Shown here: piece after piece, positions 1 through 4,936 of the stretch | How positions within the stretch are numbered: position 1 is the stretch's first letter | Layout: every line of letters starts with the position of its first letter | Origin: Verrucomicrobiota bacterium | GTDB taxonomy: Bacteria > Verrucomicrobiota > Verrucomicrobiia > Opitutales > Opitutaceae | Length of the DNA stretch: 5,301 nt | Direction: 5' to 3' | NCBI GenBank assembly: GCA_030916665.1 | Contig: JAUPWC010000122.1 | Span: 1 to 5,301 of the forward strand | The notes under the pieces: generated by a model | What the model was told of the DNA's origin: nothing | The model's input: only the letters and a program-made list of their open reading frames with translations | The model's database searches: none | Translations under genes and position numbers: made by a program

Positions 1-86
1 TGCACGTGCCGGTAGCTGCCATCCTTGTGCCGCAGCCGCAGGGAGGACGTCGCCCCTTCCTCGGAGCCGGTGAGGACCTCCGCGCG
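1..86 (-). pseudogene. PAS/PAC-domain fragment, runs off left edge
   Basis: Read on the minus strand, positions 38 down to 3 translate to RLRHKDGSYRHV. This is the hallmark core of the C-terminal part of PAS domains (the PAC motif), as found in sensor kinases, diguanylate cyclases and chemoreceptors. The preceding residues, about AEVLTGSEEGATSS from base 86, fit the helix and loop that normally lead into that strand. The frame stays open rightward to an in-frame stop near 380, but the translation right of base 90 is low-complexity (S, P, G, R rich), looks non-coding, and shows no PAS N-terminal half and no convincing start codon. I infer that the upstream part of this gene was lost or badly mutated. 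The rest of the protein lies outside the window, so its output domain is unknown. The motif itself is clear, but whether the gene is broken or merely frameshifted is uncertain. Confidence 0.5.
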
Positions 87-176
87 GCTACAGCTCGTCA
101 GGCCGGCTCGCCCTCCCCCAACCCGTGCGGCAGAATTGCGTTTGAGCTGGGCGCCCCGCGGGCTTGGGCTCGGCTC

Positions 177-233
177 TTGTCTCTCACCCAGCCCCGTCTG
201 GCTTTTCTGGTCCTGTTGTTGCTCGGTCTCGCC
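177..233 (+). pseudogene. Possible CtaB/UbiA-type N-terminal scrap
   Basis: In the same frame as the following YciI remnant, these bases encode LSLTQPRLAFLVLLLLGLA. The pattern L-T-x-P-R followed by a hydrophobic stretch is typical of the first transmembrane helix of UbiA-superfamily prenyltransferases, especially protoheme IX farnesyltransferase (CtaB/CyoE), whose N-terminus commonly reads like LTKPR plus a hydrophobic helix. Nothing else of that roughly 300-residue enzyme is present: the aspartate-rich prenyl-diphosphate-binding motifs are absent, and the frame runs straight into YciI-like sequence. It could equally be a chance hydrophobic translation of GC-rich DNA, or a decayed YciI N-terminus. 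This is a weak call based on one short motif. Confidence 0.22.
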
Positions 234-427
234 ACCACGGAGGGCGGCAGCTTCGTCGTCGTCGGCCGCACGCTCGAACCGGGCGACAAGCCTTTCGGCC
301 TCGTCATCTTCGAGGCCGACAACTCCGAGCAAGCGAAGAAGTTCGCCGAAAGCGACCCGTGGTCGTCGGCGGCATCATGACCGTGAAGATCCGTCCTTTC
401 GCGCTGGTCCTGATGCGCAAGAGGTAG
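222..427 (+). pseudogene. YciI-family protein remnant, frameshifted
   Basis: The sequence reads like the C-terminal two-thirds of a YCII-domain protein, a small (about 90-100 residue) ferredoxin-like-fold family of mostly unknown function. Bases 231-359 encode ATTEGGSFVVVGRTL, then GLVIFEADNSEQAKKFAESDP, matching the family's central strand and the helix ending in x-x-D-P. The expected continuation (VVVGGIMTVKIRPFALVLM, ending RKR and a tag stop at 425-427) is in another frame beginning at 359. One extra G between 357 and 361 would restore a single frame through GAC CCG GTG GTC. In the first frame, translation instead stops at 378-380. The N-terminal third, normally with the start methionine and first strand, is not recognisable. 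The gene is therefore both truncated and frameshifted. A sequencing error could explain the frameshift but not the missing N-terminus. Confidence 0.65.
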
Positions 428-443
428 GCGCAAAATCCCGTAG

Positions 444-481
444 CTGCGCTTGAGTCGCAGACGAAAGCGTGGCTCCACGCT
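444..481. repeat. REP-like double hairpin
   Basis: Two adjacent palindromes lie just after the YciI remnant. The first has a 5-bp stem (CTGCG/CGCAG) with a 7-base loop. The second has arms AGCGTGG/CCACGCT separated by two bases, at 466-481. Paired short GC-rich hairpins between genes are characteristic of repetitive extragenic palindromic (REP/BIME) elements. Only one copy is visible here, so the assignment to a dispersed family is inference. With no following T-run it is a poor intrinsic terminator. Confidence 0.35.
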
Positions 482-596
482 GCCGCTTCGCTCTGTTGCT
501 ATTCCGGCAAAGCAAGCGCGCTGAATTTCCCATTCCCGGGATTCCTCAATCCCGACGTCGGTGAACGTGCCGAGCAGGGCTGCTGCTCAACCGGAC

Positions 597-651
597 GCAA
601 GCAATTGGCTTTCTGATGCTTGCATTTAGGCAAACCGCTGGCATGCCGGTT
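597..651. promoter_or_regulatory. Candidate operator dyads upstream of tolC
   Basis: A perfect 7-bp inverted repeat (GCAAGCA at 597-603, TGCTTGC at 617-623) has a 13-base spacer, so its half-sites are 20 bp centre to centre, about two helical turns. A second dyad follows, with arms AACCG at 633-637 and CGGTT at 647-651 around the palindrome GGCATGCC at 640-647. Spacing and position, 27-81 bases before the tolC start, suit a dimeric repressor or activator. No regulator gene is in the window to pair with it. Purely sequence-based and uncertain. Confidence 0.3.
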
Positions 652-677
652 GCAAAACGGGATTCATCCTATCCCCG

Positions 678-2165
678 ATGTCCAAACTCCGGAGCCTCCT
701 TTTTTTCGTCCTCTTCGTTCGCGCCGCCGCTGACACGGCTCCTGCCGCCGAACCCCTGTCCCTCAGTCAGGCCATCGAGCAGGCGCTCGCGAAGAATTTC
801 ACCATCAAGGTCTCGGGCTTTGACGCCGCCATCGCCTCGGCGCGCGTGACCGAGTCGCTCGGGAAGTTCGATCCCGTGCTGAGCGCACGCTACACCAACG
901 CCGGCAACCGCAACCCGCTGCTCACCTTCGATACCAACACCGGTCTCCGCAACACCACGAGCGACGAGTCGGAAAGTTACGACGTGGGTGTGGGCGGCCT
1001 GCTGCCCTGGGGCCTCACCTATCGCCTCGGCGCCAGCACCACCAACGCCCGCGGCACCTTTAACGCCTACACCGACAACTTCGACTCCTTCGCCGGCCTC
1101 TCCGGCACGCAACCGCTGCTCCGGGACTTCGGCTTCGGTCCCACCCTTGCCTCCATCCGCATCGCGCGCACCAACCGCGCCATCAGCGACTGGCAGTTCA
1201 AGCAGTCCGTGATCGAAACCATCACCCGCGTGACCTTCGCCTACCACGATCTCAACTTCGCCTACGCCTACCTGCGCAGCGCGACCCGCTCCCGCGACCT
1301 CGCCGCCGGCCTGCTCGACGAGAACGAAAAACGCTTCCGCGTCGGCTCGATGTCCGAATACGACGTCACCTCCGCCAAGGCGCGAGTGGCCAGCCGCGAG
1401 GACGACCTGCTTTCCGCCCAGCGCCGGGTGCGCGACGCCGAGAATTTCCTGAAGCAGCTCATCTCCGACGACAAGAGTCCCGCCCTGCTGGACCGCAACC
1501 TCGCCATCGAGCCGCCGCCGCCCGCACCGCTCGTGCTCGTGGACCCGGCAGCCGACTTCCGTTCCGCGCTGGAAAAGCGCCCCGACTACCAGCAGGCGAA
1601 ACTCGTGCTCCAGCGCAGCGACCTCAACGCGCGCCTCCAGCGCAACCAGCTGCTGCCGCGTCTCGATCTTGTGGGCAGCTACGGTCACAACGGCCTCGAC
1701 GAGGACCGCAGCGCCAGCCGCCGCCAGGTGCAGGACAAGGACTATCGCAGTTACAGCTGGGGCGTGGTGATGTCCGTGCCGCTTACCTTCACCACCGAGC
1801 GCGGCCGCTACCAGGCCGCAAAACTCCAGCAGCGCCAGGCCGCCACGCAACTGGAGCAGATCGAACAGGCCATTTTGGTTTCCGTCGGCAACGCCGCGGG
1901 GCAGATCGAGACCGTCCAGAAACGTATCCAGGCCACCCGCCGCGCCCGCGAGTCCGCCCAGGCCACGCTCGACGCCGAGGTGAAGCGTCTGCGCGTCGGC
2001 CAGAGCAGCACCTTCTTCGTAGCCCAGCAGCAGGAACTCCTCTCCATCGCCGAAGTCCGCGAGGCCGCCGCGATGTCCGACTACCACAAGGCCCTCGCCG
2101 AATACGACCGCCAGCTCGGCGTGACGCTCGAGAAGCTGGACATCAGTCTCGATCCTCCGAAGTAA
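678..2165 (+). CDS. TolC-family outer-membrane efflux protein
   Basis: This 495-residue protein forms the outer-membrane channel of tripartite efflux or type I secretion systems, bridging the periplasm as a trimeric beta-barrel plus alpha-helical tunnel. Residues 1 to about 24 look like a signal peptide: basic start MSKLR, hydrophobic SLLFFVLFV, then an Ala-rich cleavage zone ending near APAA. The first OEP repeat runs from about 28 (LSLSQAIEQALAKN) through the barrel segment SGTQPLLRDFGFG (142-154) to helices near 262. The second runs from about 290 to 485 and includes the barrel strand VVMSVPLTF (363-371). The internal duplication typical of TolC is visible: EKRFRVGSMSEYDV (217-230) matches EVKRLRVGQSSTFFV (434-448). 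Length is normal for the family. No Shine-Dalgarno is obvious before the ATG at 678, and a weak hairpin (659-675) abuts it. No membrane-fusion protein or pump gene is in view, so the substrate cannot be named. Confidence 0.93.
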   Translation: MSKLRSLLFFVLFVRAAADTAPAAEPLSLSQAIEQALAKNFTIKVSGFDAAIASARVTESLGKFDPVLSARYTNAGNRNPLLTFDTNTGLRNTTSDESESYDVGVGGLLPWGLTYRLGASTTNARGTFNAYTDNFDSFAGLSGTQPLLRDFGFGPTLASIRIARTNRAISDWQFKQSVIETITRVTFAYHDLNFAYAYLRSATRSRDLAAGLLDENEKRFRVGSMSEYDVTSAKARVASREDDLLSAQRRVRDAENFLKQLISDDKSPALLDRNLAIEPPPPAPLVLVDPAADFRSALEKRPDYQQAKLVLQRSDLNARLQRNQLLPRLDLVGSYGHNGLDEDRSASRRQVQDKDYRSYSWGVVMSVPLTFTTERGRYQAAKLQQRQAATQLEQIEQAILVSVGNAAGQIETVQKRIQATRRARESAQATLDAEVKRLRVGQSSTFFVAQQQELLSIAEVREAAAMSDYHKALAEYDRQLGVTLEKLDISLDPPK

Positions 2166-2166
2166 G

Positions 2167-2209
2167 CGGCAAACTTGCCGGAAGTGGCACCGGGTCCATG
2201 TGACCCGGT
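2167..2209. terminator. Tandem hairpins between convergent tolC and ruvC
   Basis: Two hairpins fill the 49-base gap between the convergent stop codons. The first has arms CGGCAA (2167-2172) and TTGCCG (2175-2180). The second has an 8-bp perfect stem, ACCGGGTC (2189-2196) and GACCCGGT (2202-2209), with a 5-base loop. Neither has a T-run on either strand, so they would act as weak or Rho-assisted bidirectional terminators, or as 3'-end protection of either mRNA. Confidence 0.5.
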
Positions 2210-2214
2210 CTGCT

Positions 2215-2793
2215 TCACCCGCGCCAGGTCATCGCGTGGCACAGGGCCACGCCGGCGGCATCGGCTTCGTCGAAGGCCAGCGTTCGACCGTGGCCAAGCA
2301 TGGACATGACCGTGCGGGCCATCTGCTCTTTGCTCGCGCGACCAGCTCCGACCACGGCCTGCTTCACGCGCAGCGGGGCGTATTCGAAGATGTCGCTCCC
2401 GCGCAACGCCGCCGCCGCGATGGCCGCGCCGCGCGCCGCGCCGAGGATCTGGGCGGTCTGGAAGTTCTGCACGTAGATCGTCTGCTCCAGCGCAACGTGC
2501 CGCGGCTCGAAATCCGCCATGAACGCCGCCACGGCACGGTGGATTTCGGCGAGGCAGTGCGGCATCGGGTGTTTCGTCGCGACCTTCACCGTCAGGCAGC
2601 GTAACAGCACCGGCTGGCGGCCCGGCGCGAACTCGATCAACGCCAGACCGGTCCCGCGCAAGCTGGGGTCCACGCCCAGCACGCGTCCCGCGAAGGCCGG
2701 ACGCTGGAGCGCCGGCGCATCGGGCCAGGTCTTGGGTGCGAGTTTGCCCTCGAGCTTGGCTTTCCAAAGTTGCCTGACGGATGCGCGTGCCAT
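2215..2793 (-). CDS. ruvC: Holliday junction endonuclease RuvC
   Basis: RuvC is the dimeric resolvase that cuts Holliday junctions after RuvAB branch migration. The 192-residue product shows the RNase H-like acidic site in order: D42 in VLGVDPSLRGTG, E103 in HVALEQTIYVQNFQTAQILG, and D175/D178 in FDEADAAGVA. These correspond to D7, E66, D138 and D141 of the E. coli enzyme. The conserved VKQAVVGAGRASKEQM block (143-158) is also present. I chose the ATG at 2791-2793. The frame continues upstream, but that part only translates a short tandem repeat and lacks family similarity. The chosen start leaves a basic extension of about 36 residues before the first core strand (MARASVRQLWKAKLEGK at its beginning), making the protein somewhat longer than the usual 160-180. 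A GTG at residue 38 would remove it but leave almost nothing before D42. No strong ribosome site is visible. ruvA and ruvB are not adjacent. Confidence 0.92.
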   Translation of the reverse strand: MARASVRQLWKAKLEGKLAPKTWPDAPALQRPAFAGRVLGVDPSLRGTGLALIEFAPGRQPVLLRCLTVKVATKHPMPHCLAEIHRAVAAFMADFEPRHVALEQTIYVQNFQTAQILGAARGAAIAAAALRGSDIFEYAPLRVKQAVVGAGRASKEQMARTVMSMLGHGRTLAFDEADAAGVALCHAMTWRG

Positions 2794-2800
2794 GGGAGTG

Positions 2801-2827
2801 CCCACGGAATACACGGAAGGCACCGAA
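2801..2827. repeat. Three tandem 9-bp degenerate repeats
   Basis: On the plus strand three consecutive 9-mers read CCCACGGAA, TACACGGAA and GGCACCGAA; on the minus strand they read TTCGGTGCC, TTCCGTGTA, TTCCGTGGG. They sit 8 bases upstream of the ruvC start codon, inside its presumed 5' leader. Because the period is a multiple of three, any frame through them gives a repeating peptide (SVPSVYSVG on the minus strand), which explains the spurious upstream extension of the ruvC frame. From memory, similar CCACGGAATACACGGAA arrays occur at many intergenic sites in Verrucomicrobia and related genomes; that has not been checked here. Confidence 0.6.
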
Positions 2828-2904
2828 AAGAAAGCCTCTGAAACCAGAATCGTCAGGCAGGGCAGAGCGTCCCGCTCCGCCGCGAAAGCCGAAATCACGA
2901 TCCC

Positions 2905-2925
2905 GGCGCACCGGGCCGGTGCGCC
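2905..2925 (-). terminator. Strong hairpin abutting the TSUP stop codon
   Basis: A perfect 9-bp GC-rich stem, GGCGCACCG (2905-2913) and CGGTGCGCC (2917-2925), with a 3-base loop, begins immediately after the transporter's stop codon at 2926-2928. On the minus strand the downstream sequence (GGGATCGTGATTT) is not a clear U-tract. Its placement suits transcript termination or 3'-end stabilisation between the transporter and ruvC, but it may not be an efficient intrinsic terminator. Confidence 0.45.
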
Positions 2926-3666
2926 CTACCACACCAACAGCTTCAGCGCCGCCAATGCGGCGAAACCCAAGGATAGATTTTCGAACCACCGCTGGTTAAC
3001 CCGCTCGACGATCGGACGCCCCAGCAGCGCACCGAGGGCCACGGCGGGCAGCAACCAGAGATCCAGCGACAGGCTGGAGGAATTGATGATCCCGAGCTGC
3101 ACGGCGAAGGGCACCTTAATCCAGTTGATCACGAGGAAAAACGCCGCGCCCGTGCCGAGAAACTCGAGTTTGGGCAGGCGCATCGCGAGCAGGTAGAGCG
3201 TCATCACCGGGCCGGCGGCATTCGCGATCATGGTGGTGAACCCGGCGAAGAGACCCATCGCCGGACCGAACCAAATCGGCGCGTGGGCCGCCGCGTCGTC
3301 GGGATTCTTCCAGCGGCGCCACAGGTTCACGCCCAGCATGAACAGCAAAATGACGCCCACCAGCCGCGCCGTCTGCCGGTCATCAATGCGGCCGAGCGCC
3401 AGCCACCCCAGCACCACGCCACCCACCGCCCAGGGCAACAACCGGCCGACACGCCGCCAATCGAGGTTCTTGCGATAGACAAAGAACGCGAAGACATCGG
3501 CGAAGATCAGCATCGGCAGGACCACGCCGGTCGCCTGCTTCGCGGGCATCAGGTTCGCCAAGATGCCGACCGACAGGATCGAAATGCCGGGGATGCCGGT
3601 CTTGGAAAACCCGAAGAACACCGCCGCCACGGCGAGCAACGCCCATTGCCAGGCATCAAAGATCAT
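2926..3666 (-). CDS. TauE/SafE (TSUP) family membrane transporter
   Basis: This 246-residue polytopic inner-membrane protein belongs to the TauE/SafE/TSUP family, whose members export or move sulfite, sulfoacetate and related anions; the substrate here cannot be read from sequence. Hydrophobic segments lie near residues 5-20, 27-40, 45-64, 75-92, 99-116, 131-162, 170-188, 202-216 and 230-245. The two family signature regions are present: FFGFSKTGIPGISIL (17-31) in the first half and GFTTMIANAAGPVMTLYLL (142-160) in the second, which are the pseudo-repeated re-entrant regions. A charged cytoplasmic loop (RRWKNPDDAAAH, 117-128) joins the halves. Length is typical. The ATG at 3664-3666 is supported by the only good Shine-Dalgarno in the window. 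It lies 87 bp downstream of recF and 132 bp upstream of ruvC on the same strand. No sulfur-metabolism neighbours are visible. Confidence 0.9.
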   Translation of the reverse strand: MIFDAWQWALLAVAAVFFGFSKTGIPGISILSVGILANLMPAKQATGVVLPMLIFADVFAFFVYRKNLDWRRVGRLLPWAVGGVVLGWLALGRIDDRQTARLVGVILLFMLGVNLWRRWKNPDDAAAHAPIWFGPAMGLFAGFTTMIANAAGPVMTLYLLAMRLPKLEFLGTGAAFFLVINWIKVPFAVQLGIINSSSLSLDLWLLPAVALGALLGRPIVERVNQRWFENLSLGFAALAALKLLVW

Positions 3667-3674
3667 CGGAGAGA

Positions 3675-3679
3675 TCCTT
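3675..3679 (-). promoter_or_regulatory. Ribosome binding site of the TSUP gene
   Basis: The minus-strand sequence AAGGA lies 8 bases before the ATG at 3666, a good match to the anti-SD complement at normal spacing. It decides this start. It sits only a few bases downstream of a dispersed-type repeat (3684-3710) that also contains AAGGATC. Confidence 0.6.
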
Positions 3680-3683
3680 TCTT

Positions 3684-3710
3684 GGATCCTTCGCTACGCT
3701 CAGGATGACA
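3684..3710. repeat. Short dispersed-type repeat (TCATCCTGAGCG...AAGGAT)
   Basis: On the minus strand this 27-mer begins TGTCATCCTGAGCG and ends TAGCGAAGGATCC, with ATCCT/AGGAT forming short inverted ends. Its plus-strand translation gives the peptide ILRYAQDD, which I recall recurring in many small predicted proteins from unrelated phyla because this DNA element is scattered through intergenic regions. It lies between recF and the TSUP gene. Only one copy is visible in the window, so calling it dispersed rests on recalled knowledge, not on evidence inside this sequence. Confidence 0.6.
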
Positions 3711-3753
3711 GCCGCGGGTGGTCGAATGTGGATCGGACTTCATCATTCTCCCT

Positions 3754-4830
3754 TCATCCTTCTGACTTCACCTGCCCGCCTTCCACTCTGAGCACCTGCC
3801 ACCCAACCGCATCCGCGGGCAAACTCGTGCCCGTGGCGATGACCTGTGGATCGTTTTCGAGCGAGGCCCAGAAGCGTTCGCGGCGCTGGGGATCGAGTTC
3901 CCCCAGCACATCGTCGCACAGCAGCACCGGCGTGACACCGCCCCTGGTCTTGAAATAGGCCGCTTGGGCGAGCCGCAGCGCGATGACGAGGCAGCGTTGC
4001 TGTCCTTCGGAGGCGAACTGCCGCGCTGGCCGGCCGTTGAGCAGGAACTCCAGGTCGTCGCGGTGCGGGCCTCGCTCCGTGGATTTCAGCAGCGTGTCCC
4101 GCGGGCGGTTCTTGGCCAGCAGCGCGGCGAAATCCTCGCGGGTGGCGGCGGCGCTGTCGGGTCCGTAAACCAAGCCCGCGGTCTCCGAATCGGGCACGAG
4201 GCGCGCATGGGCGACGCGGAAAGCCTCGCCCAGCTCCGTGATGCCCGCCGCCCGCTTTGCGACGAGGGTCACAGCGTGCCCGGCCAGTTCGTGCTCGAAG
4301 GCCTCGATCATCCCGGTGTCGCGGTTGCCACGCTTGAGCAGGAGAATGCGCTCGGCCAGAGCGCGGGTGCAGCCCTGCAAGGCGGTCAGGTAGGCCGGAT
4401 CCATCGCCGCCAGCGTCAGGTCCAGCCAGCGGCGCCGCAGCGCCGGTGCGCCTCGCAGCAGCTGGTTGTCCTGCGAGGAAAACACCACCGTCGGGAAGCG
4501 GCCGATGAAATCGCCCAAACGCGTCACCCGGCCCTGCTCCCACATCACCTCGCGTCCGTCTGGCTTGAGCGTGATGGTCACCCGGCTGGCCCCGAAGGAT
4601 TCGTGCTCGACCGTGAAAGCCATGCCCGCTTGCGGCCGGCCGAGGCCGATGAGCGCGCGCGTCTCGGCAGCGCGAAAGGATCGCAGGGCCGTCACGTAAC
4701 CGAGAGCCTCGATGAAATTGGTCTTACCCTGGGCATTGGGCCCGAGCAGAAAGGTCCGCCTCCCGGACAGGGCGACCCCGATGAGAGGCAGGTTGCGGAA
4801 ATCCTGAAGGGTGACGGCGGCAAAGCGCAT
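3754..4830 (-). CDS. recF: DNA replication/repair ATPase RecF
   Basis: RecF is an SMC/ABC-type ATPase that, with RecO and RecR, loads RecA at single-strand gaps. The 358-residue product has the normal length and the ordered motifs: N-terminal FAAVTLQDFRNL (3-14); Walker A GPNAQGKTN (30-38); the conserved FSSQDNQLLRGAPALRRRWLD stretch (117-137, equivalent to the usual F-x-P-x-D-L region before the RR-x-x-L-D motif); ERGPHRDDLEF near 250-260; ABC signature SEGQQR (274-279); Walker B VLLCDD (302-307); D-loop GELDPQRR (310-317); and the T-G-T switch. I chose the ATG at 4828-4830, which fits the family N-terminus exactly. The open frame extends 98 codons further, but only through a terminator and antisense to clpX. 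No clear Shine-Dalgarno precedes it. recF commonly sits beside dnaN and gyrB, but here its upstream neighbour is clpX. Confidence 0.95.
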   Translation of the reverse strand: MRFAAVTLQDFRNLPLIGVALSGRRTFLLGPNAQGKTNFIEALGYVTALRSFRAAETRALIGLGRPQAGMAFTVEHESFGASRVTITLKPDGREVMWEQGRVTRLGDFIGRFPTVVFSSQDNQLLRGAPALRRRWLDLTLAAMDPAYLTALQGCTRALAERILLLKRGNRDTGMIEAFEHELAGHAVTLVAKRAAGITELGEAFRVAHARLVPDSETAGLVYGPDSAAATREDFAALLAKNRPRDTLLKSTERGPHRDDLEFLLNGRPARQFASEGQQRCLVIALRLAQAAYFKTRGGVTPVLLCDDVLGELDPQRRERFWASLENDPQVIATGTSLPADAVGWQVLRVEGGQVKSEG

Positions 4831-4880
4831 GCGACGAGGCCGCACGCTTGGCCGCGCAAAGGTCGCTGGCAAGCCGGGGG

Positions 4881-4912
4881 TGTAAAGCAAAAGGCCCGCT
4901 GTCGCGGGCCTT
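4881..4912 (-). terminator. Rho-independent terminator of clpX
   Basis: On the minus strand a perfect 9-bp stem, AAGGCCCGC and GCGGGCCTT (4904-4912 with 4891-4899), closes a 4-base loop and runs into TTTT then GCTTTACA. It begins 24 bases after the clpX stop codon. Stem strength and the U-rich tail make this the best terminator in the window, and it separates clpX from recF transcription. Confidence 0.85.
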
Positions 4913-4936
4913 GCAGGTTCTGCACGCGTGCCCGGA

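Larger units (their letters stand above)
428..677. other. Hairpin-rich intergenic region before tolC
   Basis: I see no gene in these 250 bases; the short open frames lack family-like sequence. The stretch holds several inverted repeats: 444-448 with 456-460; 466-472 with 475-481; 537-543 with 548-554 (arms CGGGATT/AATCCCG); 572-577 with 583-588 (arms GAGCAG/CTGCTC); 597-603 with 617-623; and 659-663 with 671-675. None is followed by a T-run, so they are not classic intrinsic terminators. No convincing -35/-10 pair was found, although the tolC promoter must lie here or further left. Confidence 0.6.

Noticed and set aside
98..478. A 126-codon minus-strand open frame over the YciI remnant
   Set aside because: No family resemblance. 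The YciI and PAS signals lie in other frames, and this one is their complement.
605..680. A sigma70-type promoter for tolC
   Set aside because: TTGGCT at 605 and TTGCAT at 620 resemble -35 boxes, but neither has a plausible -10 box at 16-18 bases.
669..2087. A 472-codon open frame antisense to tolC
   Set aside because: Its translation is a Gly/Val/Ala/Glu-rich string without domain motifs, as expected from the complement of a GC-rich gene. The tolC frame has a signal peptide and both OEP repeats.
2794..2898. An upstream start for ruvC at 2898
   Set aside because: The extra 35 residues translate the 9-bp tandem repeat and a non-conserved leader, so they are unlikely to be protein-coding.
2081..2989. 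A 302-codon minus-strand frame overlapping ruvC and the end of the transporter
   Set aside because: Arg/Gly-rich shadow of ruvC in another frame; no motifs, and it spans the intergenic hairpin.
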